Assembly (NCBI GenBank): GCA_947683625.1
Contig: CANTUR010000925.1
Coordinates: 248,001-312,000, forward strand
Origin: Mallotus nudiflorus
Lineage: Eukaryota; Streptophyta; Magnoliopsida; Malpighiales; Euphorbiaceae
Length of the DNA: 64,000 nucleotides
Reading direction: 5' to 3'
Of the stretch, positions 11,340 through 23,960 are shown piece by piece. Position 1 is the first letter of the stretch. Each line of letters opens with the position of its first letter. Both the position numbers and the translations under genes were made by a program. The notes under the pieces are model-generated. The model was not told where the DNA came from and searched no databases. It was given only the letters and a program-made list of their open reading frames with translations.

Positions 11340-12653
11340 ATTATATTAAAAATTAAAAACATTTTAATAGAATTAAAGCGAATATATAAGATGGTCGAAT
11401 ACGATCACTTATCATTTTATCCATTACATCATGGGTACAGATTTTGATGCAATATACAACCCCCCGAAAAAAAAGAAACAAAAAAAAAAAACCAGCAGCA
11501 AGCAGTGTGCCAGCACTTACTAGAACCTGAAAAAGAGAGGAATACAACTTACCATATCGGCGTAGATTATACAATATTATCTATATTTAGCTTCTCTTCC
11601 ATATATATATATAGCAATTATTGAGATTAATAAGGAGAAATTATTTTTATTTAAATGACATTTCAAATTTATATTATATGTATTTTTGAAAATTTTTATT
11701 ATTTTTTTATACTTGATTAGCTAATTAAAATTTAATAAACATTAGATACAGTTAATTTAAATAAAAAAAACATATAGTTAATTTCATATATATATATATA
11801 ATTCAGTTACTTCTCCATTAAATTGCTTCATTTTGAAGGTATAAAATAATTAGTGCACATGAATTGCTGGAGAAAATTAACATGTTCTTTCACTTTGTTA
11901 GCTTAGAAAAGAAGTAATTCTTCCCAGTCATGCATACATATATACAACAAAAAAATTACAGGAACGGAATTCATTCCATTTAAATTTTGAAATAATTCAT
12001 GTTATATGGCTACTAAATATTAAAATTTTAAATAGTAAAAAAATATATAAAATATTGATCGACTAACTTCAGAACGGTACCGTTACGGACCATAATTCTC
12101 CCCGCTTGAATTTGCCTCCCTATATTGGGAGCACATAGATAATTTTTAAAAAAAATTGTGGCATCTACATATATCGTGGTCATCTATATATATATATATA
12201 TAATGGAGGGCTTGGGGCATAAACAATAAATTATTCCCAACAAAGATGATGCTTTCTGCAGCATCAATCTCTTACATCGAAGTTGGAAGTAGTTAGAACC
12301 AAGATGATAATTAAGAGTAAAAGAATTAAACAATAAAGTTAAGTTCCAGTTGTTGTTGCATTTCCAATGGCAAATATCTTATACCCAAACCCAAAACAGA
12401 GCCAATTTTCGGAAAAGAGGTGATAAATGGATAGAATTTATGTGAATAAAAAGAGTATTTTGATATGAAATAGGTAAAAAAATAAATTTTCATCGTTAAT
12501 AAGTAATACAGTTTTTCTGTTTTACCCTTGCAATGGAGATGGTGAAGAACATACATGACATCTTAAGAGATAATAAACGTCCATTAATGAGATTGTTTTA
12601 TAAATGTAATCAGCTTCTTTTTATATGTTGAATATCAAAGGTTTTCATATATT
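9511..12653. other. Intergenic, AT-rich, no gene seen
   Basis: No coding pattern recognised. Contains a (TA)n run at 11286-11335 (about 25 units), a second TA run near 12186-12202, and a 12-bp perfect palindrome AACGGTACCGTT at 12073-12084. Confidence 0.55.
11286..11335. repeat. (TA)n microsatellite
   Basis: Uninterrupted TA run of about 25 units. Confidence 0.95.
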
Positions 12654-12761
12654 TTGTTAAGTATTCATTCCAAATTACAAATTTTTTTTTACAACAAATT
12701 GTTATTGAGAAAAAAAAAACATAAGTTTATAACAGATTCTCATATAAAAACAAAAGAATAC

Positions 12762-13073
12762 ATGGAATCATTTTACAATAGAAGAGTAAGAAACAAGTAT
12801 TATGTTGCATTCAATGAACACGCACTTGAAATCTACACATCTTGGGAAGAATGTGCTTCTTCAATTGTAGGATTTAAGGGATGTTTGTATTGGTTTTTCA
12901 ATAATATGAATAAAGCTGTAATTGCATGTAAGAAATTCAATGAATCAACTTTTGTTGTCCCAAACACATTGCCTACTGAGAAGGAATCAAAAGTGGAGAA
13001 GGTTGAGAACAAAATCATTATATGGTTTCAATTTTCTTCTTCTGGGAATTATTATAGCTATGTTCATAATTGA
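12762..13073 (+). CDS. Small protein with RNase H1 N-terminal/viroplasmin-type domain (possibly a fragment)
   Basis: From the ATG at 12762 the frame gives about 103 residues. Residues ~12-58 (KYYVAFNEHALEIYTSWEEC, then IVGFKGCLYWFF) match the short domain shared by the N-terminus of cellular RNase H1 and caulimovirus viroplasmin proteins, which binds RNA-DNA or RNA duplexes. The invariant Tyr-Tyr-V-F, the I-Y-x-x-W-x-x-C block and GFxG are all present. No RNase H catalytic domain follows: after a Glu/Lys-rich stretch the frame ends, and the +1 frame continues 13020-13152 with a hydrophobic run. It could be a degraded RNase H1-like gene or a transposon-carried fragment. Other pararetrovirus genes are absent nearby. 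Confidence 0.55.
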   Translation: MESFYNRRVRNKYYVAFNEHALEIYTSWEECASSIVGFKGCLYWFFNNMNKAVIACKKFNESTFVVPNTLPTEKESKVEKVENKIIIWFQFSSSGNYYSYVHN

Positions 13074-13699
13074 CTTTTGTTTGGGTAAGATAATAAAAGT
13101 TATTGATGCAGAAGCTTCTGCACCAGTTGGGCAATTGCATCTTGGGTTATAAAACAGTTTATGTTTGAAAAGTATAAATTCTTATTAGTGTTTTATTTTG
13201 AATGTATTATTTTTGTGTTAATGGCAAACTTTTGTTTGTAGTTTGAAATTAATGATATGGATTACCTTTTTACTAAACTTGAGGTTTCATATCTTATAAT
13301 GTCTGTTAATTTTGAACTTAAAAATGAAATATTGATGGCACAATGAAAAATCATAATGATGGACACAATAGTTAACTGATTTATGGAATTGAGGTTGATT
13401 TCAGTGGTATCAACTTTAAGAGTTGTAACGATGTTATAGTTTGTTGAAAATAATGTTTCCTTCACCAGACGATGGACAAATTGAAAATTAACTTCACTAC
13501 ATATTTAAATAGTAACTTCACAATTTTTATACTTTGATTTGTTAGAAACAAAAGTAGTTAAGTGTTAGTTTTCATTTTATATAAAGGGTTTTTGCTGAAT
13601 AATTAAACTGCAATTTTTTTAATAGAAATAGAAGGGACAAAAATCTTAAAATACTAATACCATTCTAAATAACTTAGGTTCATTTTAATTTTAACTTTG

Positions 13700-16159
13700 A
13701 TTAGCTTGTACTTGATATATTTGATCCAAAAGTTAGAAGATTTGTATCAAGTTTTAAACTTCATAAGCAGTGTTGTCTGACACGTTAATATAGTTGCCTA
13801 ATTGAACTACTACTGCTGCTCTTGCCTCCGGTGGTGCCCTTCTTCTTGACAGGGTAGTTTCTTTAATTTCATTATCTTGATGAACCTTCATTGTCCTTTG
13901 TTCACTTCCTTCCATCATTCCTTGCTCATCTTCTCCATGGTCATCAAGAAATATGTCGTATATCGCAGGAAGAGGAAATGGGTGTAGGAGCCCCTGCTAA
14001 GTGTCATCATATCCAAAATCAGTAACGTTTTTTGAAACATACTCACTGATTTCCTTCTTCAATGTCTTGAGTTAGTATCGGACTGAAGTATATAGAGCTT
14101 CAACAAAAGTTTTTAATGGAGAAACCTTCCATTCACCAAACTTTCTTCTATTATTCATTATGCAAAGGATGAGTATTGCAATTAGTGAATGTTTATTTTG
14201 GATGTGCATTATAAGTTAACAATTTGCTTCACATATATACATAAAAGAATGAATTTTCGTGTTCTTTGTTAATTAACCTCACCTCTGCATGGTAATAAAA
14301 CATTATCTTATGCCATTGTAAATGATGATTATGGTAATCAATGTATAGTTGTTCCATATTAATGATTTATTATTTGCATATCCCAAAATGGTTTCAATAA
14401 ATGGTAGGGTTCACTATAATGGTGTCCTTTTGATTTCTTATATTGATGTGCAATAACAAGTGTTCATTTCATTAAATGTTTTTCAATTGGTAATGGCTTA
14501 ATATAAGCATCTTTGAATTCGTATATTTTAAGGAAAATGTTCTTTGATAATATAAAAGGAAAAAATTTTAGAGCAAGAAATGAATATGTATGTGAATCAA
14601 ACATTGTTAAAATGAAGATTAAACCATATTGAAGCAAAAACATAAGTAGAGTAAAGTTTAATTACAGTTGTCCATATGCCTAAACAATTAAAAATTATAA
14701 GCAAATGTTTTAGTCCAAAATAAATTAATGTATTAACACAGTTGTATTATATTTTGCTAAAATCTAGAGACCTCAACTCGTGCCATTGTGCGCAACAGGC
14801 CTCTTGAATTCCAAAAGCCCTTTTGTACTCCTCAGTCTATTTTAACACTTCTTCTCTTTATTAGGGTAACCCAAAAATAATTTCCTGGTATTGAGTCTTG
14901 ACTTGTTGCGTCTAAAGTTTCAATCCCTCTGCCTTTTCGAGAAGTTGTAGTTGTTGCTCCTTCCACTTTTCAATCTCTTTGGCAAGGTTTTCAATCTAGC
15001 TTTACTCGAACAGGTGATCCTAGTGGATGTTATCCAATTCCTTATTTTGGGCTTCCAGTGCATTCTTCATAGCCTTTTACTTCTCAACATCAATTTTCAA
15101 ACTCTGTATTTTACATAAAAGGCCTTTCATAGAGTTTATGGTTTATGGTAGAGGAATTGAAAATTGATTCAATTTCACAAACTACTTTTAAGATAATCTC
15201 ATATGGATCTATTTTTAATGAAGCACTGTTAAGTACTGACATAGCTAAACGAAATATGTCCATTTAATGACAAGCTAGTGCAAGCAATTAATATTTCAAC
15301 AGAAGGTTAACAGTATTCTTAGATGACTCAATGGCATCTCGTGTAAATATTGTGTGTTATTATGAAGCATATGTTATAAATTGTTCTAAGAAATTGAAAT
15401 CAAGATCAATTAATGGTTCTTCTAGTGAAGGAATTGAAAATGCATTCTTACTTCTTTCACCAATATTAGGCTTCACATAAAAAAATAACAAAACAAGGAA
15501 ATTCATTAACTTATAAAACTAAAGACATTCGCTTACAACAAAAAAATCAATTTAGATTAGAAACATAGTGATGAAGTTGGCTATTACCTACTGAGGTTGT
15601 GCAACTAGAGTGGCTTCATTATTTGCTTCATCAGATAAACTAGAATAATTGACATCTACATTGTCAACATTTTTTCCCCTTATACCAGTTGGTGAAGCAA
15701 ACAAAGTGTCATTCTGTTTATGATCAAACAATAACTTATAGGGAGAGTCATTACCATCATCACCAACATCAATGTTGTCTCATAAATCATCAAGGAATCA
15801 TCAATAACATGCACTGGATCTTCCTCAATATTAGTATAGTTTCCAATGTTTCCCCCCTTATTGGATCTTCTAAATCTAGTAGAAAAAGCGGCTTTTAAGG
15901 TGTTGAAGGAGCAATTTTCTTTTTTTCATTAGGGTATTAGATTTTTCATGTTTATGTAAAGATGCTTTGACGTTATGCTATTTTCCTTCTTCGATATAGG
16001 ACGTTCTTTTTTGGATATTGTTGGTGGAATAAGAGATTTCAAACCTGTCGTGATAGGAAATGTAGATGATGAAAGAAGAAAATGACTAAATTACAATGAA
16101 TATTATAATGATATACCAATTTCAGCTCACCTGTTATAATAGATTCAATATCATAAGGA
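13700..16159 (-). pseudogene. Plant mobile domain (PMD) pseudogene, 3' part
   Basis: This is the C-terminal continuation of the PMD-type pseudogene at 22633-23960, separated from it by two nested LTRs. The minus strand stays readable in patches: SQRFIDVSPYDIES crosses the ancestral junction; an 86-bp GT-AG intron (16130-16045) joins SIIT to GLKSLIPPTISKK; then come an acidic linker (NDSPYKLLFDHKQNDTLF near 15740), LEEPLIDLDFNFLEQFITYA (near 15430), and coiled-coil pieces (KNALEAQNKELDNIH near 15050, IENLAKEIEKWKEQQLQLLE near 14980). The tail near 13990-13800 is FPLPAIYDIFLDDHGEDEQG. Many stops interrupt it. The domain core is not in this half, so the assignment rests on continuity. Confidence 0.5.
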
Positions 16160-16164
16160 CTCAC
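16160..16164. other. Target-site duplication CTCAC, left copy
   Basis: CTCAC here and at 22628-22632 flank the outer, inverted LTR. It shows that 16159 and 22633 were contiguous before insertion. Confidence 0.8.
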
Positions 16165-16165
16165 T

Positions 16166-16170
16166 GTAAT
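16166..16170. other. Target-site duplication GTAAT, left copy
   Basis: GTAAT here and at 19420-19424 flank the nested forward LTR. The target is bases 2-6 of the outer LTR. Confidence 0.85.
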
Positions 16171-19100
16171 TGTCACGACCTAAAATAGGGGCCATGACCG
16201 GCGCTAGGAAACGGGAATTCTTTCAAATCCGGAACCCATAGCAAGCCTAAAAATAAATAAAAACATGCAATAATAATAATAACATAGTTAAAATAATCTG
16301 CAGCAGAAATAAATCATAAATAAAATAAAATAATAATCATCCTCGGGATTTAAATCAATAACTTATCTTATATATATATAAATGAACTTTTAATACAAAC
16401 TTAGTTCAAATATTTAAAGTATATAACTCATACAAATATATATTACAACATCCTTTTTCAATTTTACAACTACTGCAGTGTCTAGATTATAAAAATAAAA
16501 CTCAAGTGAGTAGTTTACATAATGAAGTCGGGATAGAAGAAATCCGGCGTAAGGGTCTGCTACTAAGGTCTGATGAAGATGACTCTCCTGAAAAATAGTC
16601 AACGGAGGGGAGTCAGACCTCACTGAGTGAATTACTATAATATATATACATACATACTAAATGACAATGCACACAATCAATAGTATATATATATAATAAA
16701 TATATATACAAGCAATTACACACAGATGCAATCAAAATTATTTTATATATTTTTGCTGAAATCACCATTTATGAAGGATCAAATAGAACCCTAGAAAATC
16801 ACAACCTCAAAACAGTGTTATAAAACACTTTAGCCATACAGGCTCACTTATTCCAATATATTCGCTCGTTCCACTTAGACAATAGACTAGCCCCGAGACA
16901 CTAAGTCAATCGACCTCCAGTAGTCTGACTGTCAATGTGATTGGCCTCGAGACACTTGGTTAACCGAGCTCCAGCAATCACACTCCCAAATCATATCTCA
17001 CTCATCCAATCAATATCCACAAATGGTTAGTAATATAGCCTAAATGCTATCAGCGTACCGGTACGTACTTGGTCCTAGTACTGCCCACTAGGTAGCATGT
17101 TCTTTTGATATCCTTCATTAAAAATATAAAATATACATTCATAAAAATAAATGATGCATGAATTTAAATAAAATAGCAACATAAATCATATATATACTGG
17201 AAATATATCAAAATTAAACCAGGTATATTTCGAGTATATATACGTCAAATAAATCCAATTAAATTACAAAATAAACTAAAAATATATTCAAAAACATTTT
17301 AAAAATAATTCATTAATAAAACATGCATATAGTGTAAAATAAACAAAAAATAAACTTAAGTACTAATTAAACCATTATGCATATTTAATCAAAATAAAAT
17401 ATATATTTCTAAAATCATGCACCCTATAAAATATATGATTTAATAGAGCATATATATAAAATAGCAACTCACTATTACTGCATTCCTCGAGATGGGTCTG
17501 ATGGGCCTGGTCCACTATGCCTCGGTCTCGGCGCAACTAAATAAACAGATAATGATAGGAATCAGAATAAATCTAACAGAAGTTCTAAAGACTTTATCTA
17601 GATTACCAGACACAGAATTAAATCAGAATTCGACCGGACATCACGTTTTACGAGAATTCTACCGAAAATCCGGCAGAACCTCCCCTGTAAAATGGACATC
17701 TCTCTACTCGAAGAGTAGAGCCAGCCCTGCAAAGAAACACACTTCAAAAATAATCACAAAATATAACCACAATCCCTCGGTCGGACTCCAAACTACGAAT
17801 CACCGACTGAGGTCCACAATTCACGAAATATTTACAAAATACCAAAAATGCCCTTATATAATAAAAATATATTTTATCAGTAGAAATTACATAGTTAACC
17901 CTAAAACACAGTAAAAACCGATAAAAACTCATTTTCTTAAAAAATCGTATATTATATATATAATTGAAAATAATTTACGAAAAATAGTTTTAATTAGTTA
18001 AAAATACTAAATAATTTTTAGAAATTATTTTTATACTCTAAATAACTACTACAACCAATTTAATTACATTTTTAGCCAATTTAATGTAAAATTACCAAAA
18101 TACCCCTATATATATAAATATACTAAAATTAATCCAAAAATTCACCAAAAATAATATAATTACTCAAAATTAATTTTCTAAATATATATTTCAATAATAT
18201 CAATAAATATACTTAATTAACCAATTAATTTCAATTAAACACATAATTAACCCTATTTTCTCAAAATTACATAAACTAAATAAATTCAAAATAAATACAT
18301 AAAAATTCATAAAAAAATACAAATAAATTCATATAATTCATTTCAACACCTATATTTACCATAAAACACAATTTCATAATTTAATTAATTAATTTTCAAA
18401 AATTATAAAATAATAATAAAATAATCAAAAATACCCAAAAATCAAAATAAATTCTAAAAATTCTAAAAAAATTCCAGAATGAATACTAAGCTACTAGTAT
18501 CAAATTTTGTGAAGGAATTTTTCATGAATCAATCAAATTAAAGCTCAAAAAAAATCAAGAACCCTAATAGGCCGAAATTGAAAAATTGAAACCTAGGCAA
18601 ATCTAGACCATTTTAAGTGAAACAAATCTTGGAATCACACTCACCGGATCTCAAGGAGAATATAGAGACTAGCGGTGTCAAAAACAGTGGGCGAAATCAC
18701 ATCGATCGATGGTGAAGATGAGTTTCAGCTTTCCGGCCAAAACGAGCTCCTCCGACGTCGGAAACGGCTGCTGCAGGTGGCAGGGATGGCTGAGGAAGAA
18801 GGTGGCACGCCGGGAGGCACACCGACTAGAAGAAAACGGCGTGACAGACGGTGGAACGGCGATGGGAGGTGATCGAGAAGAAGGAGAGGAAGTCGGGGGC
18901 AAAGTGGTAATTTGGCAAAGTTTTGATTTTTTAACTATATATTATGTATATATATGTATATATATATACTCACACTATATATTATAACAATATAAACTCT
19001 TACACACATTAAATATACTCTACACACATATAATTTAATAATTTATATACTTAAAAATAATTAAATAGTATTAAAACTAAATAATAAATAATAAAAATTA

Positions 19101-19419
19101 GGGTAATTAATTAAACCCTAGTTTAATTTAAATATATACACATATATACACTTTATTTTAGCACTTTAAAAATATATATGATTTCATGCAAGTGCGTAAA
19201 TCTATTTAAAATAATTATTATTAAATTATTTACGTATCAATTTCCCCGAAAGTGTAAGTCCCGGGAAAATTTTACGTAAAGTATTTAAAATAATATAAAA
19301 CAGTTAAAATTAGTTTTAATTATATAACAACTCATAAAAATATCATAATTATATACAAAATTATTAACACTGCATATCCCGATGCAGTTTAAAATATTTT
19401 AAAAACTCGGGATATTACA
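16171..19419 (+). mobile_element. Nested solo LTR (forward), ~3.25 kb
   Basis: Begins TGTCACGACCTAAAATAGGG and ends GGGATATTACA, 3249 bp, with a perfect 5-bp duplication GTAAT on each side. Length and landmark order match the LTR at 26832-30086. There is no second copy of its start within it, no primer-binding site and no gag/pol, so it is best read as a solo LTR left by recombination between two LTRs of a large retrotransposon. It contains a GC-rich island (18650-18910) and a two-copy ~47-bp internal module (16893-16985). Open frames inside it are not genes. Confidence 0.88.
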
Positions 19420-19424
19420 GTAAT
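19420..19424. other. Target-site duplication GTAAT, right copy
   Basis: Right partner of 16166-16170. The outer LTR resumes immediately after it. Confidence 0.85.
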
Positions 19425-22400
19425 AACCCTAGTTTTTAAATTATTTTAGTATATAATGAGATATGTAATATTAATAAAAATTTAAAAGTTAAATTTAATT
19501 TTTTTTTAATTTTTTAATTAATTACTATTATTTTATGTTTAATTAAATTTTCTACGTAAATGTATTATTTTGAAACTCATTATTTTGGACATTTAAATTG
19601 CGTTATTTATATTTACTATTTTCGGATAGTATTATTTTAATAACATTAATTTAGTGCATGGTTATTTTAATATTATTATTTTTATTATTGTTTTATCAAA
19701 TTTCATTATTGATTTTATTAGAATTATCATTATTATTTAGTATATATATATATATATATAAGATATTTGTGTGGTGGAGAATTGTCAAACATAAAGTTAA
19801 ATTATAATATAATATATATTTTTATTATAAAGTTTATTAATATATACATATATACATACAAAAAAAAAACAGTAGCCTTCTTCCTCCTCCCGCACGCCGA
19901 CCCCTACCCTTACTGTGCCTCCCCGTTCCTCACGCCGGACCACCTTCCTCCTGCCATCACTGCCGTCATCTTCTCCCATGTTCTTCTTCTCCTTCCTCGC
20001 GACGTTGGACAGCAAGGAGCTTGAATCTAGCTTTGGTTTTAGCTCTAAGTCTTCATTTCTTGAGTTTTCTTAAATTGTTAGTTTTGAGCTTTAGGGTTTT
20101 ACAATTTTTTTTAGATTGATCTTGAATGATTCACACAATCTTCCTTCACAAAAAGTTGATCTTGGTAGCTTAATCTACATGTTTATATTTTTTTTTTTGA
20201 ATTTTTGGAATTTATTTTAATTTTTGTGAATTTTTAAATATTTTATTATTATTTATTGAATTTTCATAAATTAATTTATTAAATAATAAAATTGGTTGAT
20301 TTGGTGTTATATTAAGTTGATATTAATTTTAGTGTTGAGAAATTAATTTTTGTGAATATTATATAATTTTTAGTAATATTTATAGTTTATGTAAATATTG
20401 GATTATTGGGTTAAATTAGTCTTTTTGTTGAAATTGTTTATTAAATATGTATTTTAGTTGATATTAGTATATTATATGTTGAGAAAATAATTTTAATGAT
20501 TTTATATGATTTTTATAGAATTTTTGGGAAATATTAGTTATAATATGTATATTTTGAATAATTAGGGTAATTGTGTAATTTTATAATAATTATAGTTAAA
20601 TATTATAATTTAGTTGGTTTTATAATTATTTAAGGTATTAAGATGATTTTTACAAATTATTTACTATTTTTAACTAATTAATACTAATTTTTGAAAATTG
20701 TTTTCAAATAATATATTATATATTATTTTGGTAATAAAATGGGTTTTTATAACTTTTTATTATATATTTGGGTTAATTAAGTTCTTTGGATTTATAAAAT
20801 GAATTATTATTATTTTATGTGTAATTATTGAAAAATTAGATTTTAATAATATTATATTATTATTTTGGAATTTTTATGTAATTATTGTGAAATTAATTAT
20901 ATTTAGTGTTTTAGTGTTAAATATGTAATATTTTGTTATTTTGAGGATATTAATGGAAATTATTGATTTTTAATATATTTATTATATTATTTGAATTTTT
21001 GGTGTATTGTAGACCTCGGTTAGGGAATTGTACAGTTCGGAATCCCAACTAAAAGTTGTGTGAATTCCGATTTTAGAAGTGTATTTTTCTTGTAGGATCG
21101 GCTCTACTTTTTAATAAAGAGATATCCATTTTACAGGGAAAGTTTTACCGAATTTTTGATAAAATTCTCGTAAAACGTGACATCGGGTCGACTTTGAAAT
21201 TATGTGTCTGTCTGTGTTCTATAATCTTAGATCGAGTCTTTTTAGAGGTTTAAGTTAGAATTATCCTGATATTCATTATTATTTTATTGTTTAGTTGCGT
21301 CAAGACCAAGATCTAATGGACCGGGCCCATCAAACTAGTCTCGTGGAGCGCAAACTTGTGAGTTGTTATTTTATATATAAATTACATTTAGGATTCATGT
21401 TTTAGCACATATTCATGTTTTAATTGTATTTATTCATAAATTGTTTTATTAAAATGTTTAGTATATTTTAGATATATTTTTAGTATATTTTTTATATATT
21501 TCTAAATAGATGCATGTTTTATCTTCGATATATACCTAACATATTTTTAGTATATTATCGGTTTATTTTTGGTATATTTCATGATTGATTTGAATTAATT
21601 TGACATATATATACTTGAAATATATTTAGTTTATTTTAGGTATATTTCTAGTATATATATGATTTATTTTGTTATTATGAATGACATTATGCATTATTTA
21701 TTTTCTCGTATGTGTGTTTTATTTTAAATGAAGGATATCGATAGAACGTGCTACCTAGTGGGCAGTACTAGGACCATGTACGTACCGGTGCGATAGATTT
21801 AAAGTTGCGTGAGAATCATTTGTGGAAATATGATTTGATTGATTGATTTAAATGAGATGTGATATGATTGATAGTGTAGTTGCTGGAGCTCGGTTGACCT
21901 AGTGTCTCGAGGCCAATTACACTGACAGTCAAACTGCTGGAGCTCGATTGACTTAATGTCTTGGGGCCAGTCTACTGTCCATATGAAATAAGTGAATTTA
22001 TTTAGAAATAAGTGAGCCTATATGGCTAGAGTGATGTTATTGTTGATCGAGGTTGCATTTAAATAACCCTATTTGATCCTTCATGAACTTATGTTTTTCA
22101 GTATTATTATATAAGTAATTTTCAGCATCTGTGTGAATTGCTTGTATATATATTTATTATATGCGGATGATTGATTGCATTTGACATATAGGAGATGCAA
22201 GTATATATATTATAACAATTCACTCAGTGAGGTCTGACTCCCCTCAATTGATGTTTTTACAAGAGAGTCTTATTCTTCAAACCTCAGCAGTAAATCCATC
22301 CGCCGGATTTCTTTAGCCCCGGCTTGTTTATGTAAATCATTTACTTGACTTTATTTGTACTCTAGAAAACTGCAGTAGTGAGTTGTATTTAGTTTTTATT

Positions 22401-22627
22401 GTATGTTGGTTGTAATTCAGAGGCCTTTCTCTGAATATTGTGTTAATATAATTTATTTTATGATATGACAAAGATTATTATTATATATTGATTTGAGTAT
22501 TATTATGGTGCATATTTTATTTTAATTATTGCATGTCTTTATTCTTTTAAGGCTTGCTACGGGTTCCAGATTCGAAAGAATTCTCTTTCCCTAACGCTGG
22601 TCATGGCCTCCAATTTGGGTTGTGACA

Positions 22628-22632
22628 CTCAC
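22628..22632. other. Target-site duplication CTCAC, right copy
   Basis: Right partner of 16160-16164, after the outer LTR terminus TGTGACA. Confidence 0.8.
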
Positions 22633-23960
22633 ATCAATAAATCTCTGAGACTACCACTAGCTAAAATGGTCAATAGTCTCTTTAAATGATATATCAGCAT
22701 TACATTTAAGATCTTTCAAACCATAAATAATTTTCTAAATTTCTTTAATAGAGTGATAATTGAATTCAAATGCGTTTAGGACTTCTTCTAGATACATAGA
22801 CTGGGGCAATCCAAACTGCTGACTCCAAAGATAAGGCATATAATACTCTATAGTTATGTTTGACTTGTTTAAGTCTAATGAACTAGTGTCACCCACATAA
22901 AATGGCCTTACAGTGGTATAGCCATAGAAAAATTTTAACTGAATTTGTTGGGTAGCTCCAGGTTCATCATAATCCTCCATTACAATTTTCAACTAAGGAT
23001 TTTTTTATTCTTCTCCTGGAAAGATGAAAAGTTAATCATTTTTCCTGATTCTCTACTTTGAAAAATGATAAAATTTCATGGAATGACATAGAGCAGTTGT
23101 AACGATAAACATTCAATCCAATTGCTTCATCTGACTATAGAAGTTCCTCACTTCTTAGTTTTGGGAAGTATGCAAACAGCCATAACTACACCAACCAAAG
23201 TGCTTCACCGAACTTTGAAAAAGGCCTTGATGTATGATAATACTTTAGAGATTTGTAAGTAAGGCCAAGTAAAATTGACCCAAGGGCGAGATACTTTCCC
23301 AATGTAGTAGCCGTGCCAAATCTATGTACTCCACAGCTAGCTTTCCAGAGAAAGGACACATCAAGAATTTGCAAATCACACCCAAAGAAATTCAACATGT
23401 TCCTTTTGAAAAGGCAAACCACGCTTTAACCTTATGTTGAATCAAGGAATGATATGAAGAATAGTCAGTTGAGGCTACTGAAAAAGATGTCAATTTTCCA
23501 ATATTTGAATCAATCAAACATGGTGCATCTAGTCTAACCACAGGTAATCCCGTTAGTAAAAACCAAAAGGGAAAACAAATGAGTTGAAACTAGGAACCTA
23601 GAAATACATAGCTGCACAAAGCATATTGGCTTTAAATGGAGGTCTAATTTTGCTCATTTTTATTAGCTAATTTATCCCCATTATCATCCACATTTTTTTG
23701 TAATGCATTTTCAACCTATCAATCCATTGAATCCACTCAAAATGCAGTTTGTGCCAGGACTTCATGCTAGATGCATCGACAGGTGGTTTTAAATCTACTT
23801 CCAATAATAATTCTTCCTTGAAAGGCAGAGGGAAGGGTGTAACAGGTATTCCATCCTCGTTGCCTACAAATGGACACACTGAGATAACTAAGTCATTAAC
23901 TAGTAGTGGAATCCAACCCCTACATTCCAAAAAGTTAAAAAAAATGAACTTGAGTAGTGA
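22633..23960 (-). pseudogene. Plant mobile domain (PMD/aminotransferase-like) pseudogene, 5' part
   Basis: Three frame blocks on the minus strand resemble PMD proteins (MAIN/MAIL-like and transposon-carried homologues). Block 1, 23930-23667, ends SSMKSWHKLHFEWIQWIDRL, the W-x-x-W(I/V)-x-R-type segment. Block 2, 23422-23186, has GTATTLGKYLALGSILLGL and PFSKFGEALW. Block 3, 22992-22735, has TIEYYMPYLWSQQFGLPQ, equivalent to the (Y)xPxRVxxQFGxxQ block. Blocks lie in different frames with stops between, so no product is made. PMD genes are frequently captured by or part of DNA transposons. The match is by motif only; a related plant transposon-domain protein is possible. It continues at 16159 after removing the LTR insertions. 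Confidence 0.6.

Larger units (their letters stand above)
16165..22627 (-). mobile_element. Outer solo LTR (inverted), split by a nested LTR
   Basis: The outer LTR lies in minus orientation. Its first six bases, TGTAAT (16165-16170), are separated from the rest (19425-22627) by the nested LTR. Rejoined it starts TGTAATAACCCTAGTTTT, the diverged reverse complement of the 3' end of the other family members, and ends with TTGTGACA. It is about 3.2 kb with TG/CA ends, flanked by CTCAC at 16160-16164 and 22628-22632. Inverse copies of landmarks in the other two LTRs are clear: the TACCGG block (21780), GTAAAACGTGACATC (21171), a GC-rich block (19880-20020) and the duplicated CGAGACAC-type module (21880-21975). 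No internal retrotransposon domain exists, hence solo LTR. Confidence 0.85.

Noticed and set aside
12654..13152. Endogenous pararetrovirus at the viroplasmin-type domain
   Set aside because: The domain is equally found in cellular RNase H1 and plant genes, and no movement, coat or polymerase remnants were seen nearby.
18660..20020. GC-rich coding-looking blocks at 18675-18987 and 19767-20024
   Set aside because: They are the inverse copies of the same GC-rich LTR island, probably part of the LTR transcription region, not genes.
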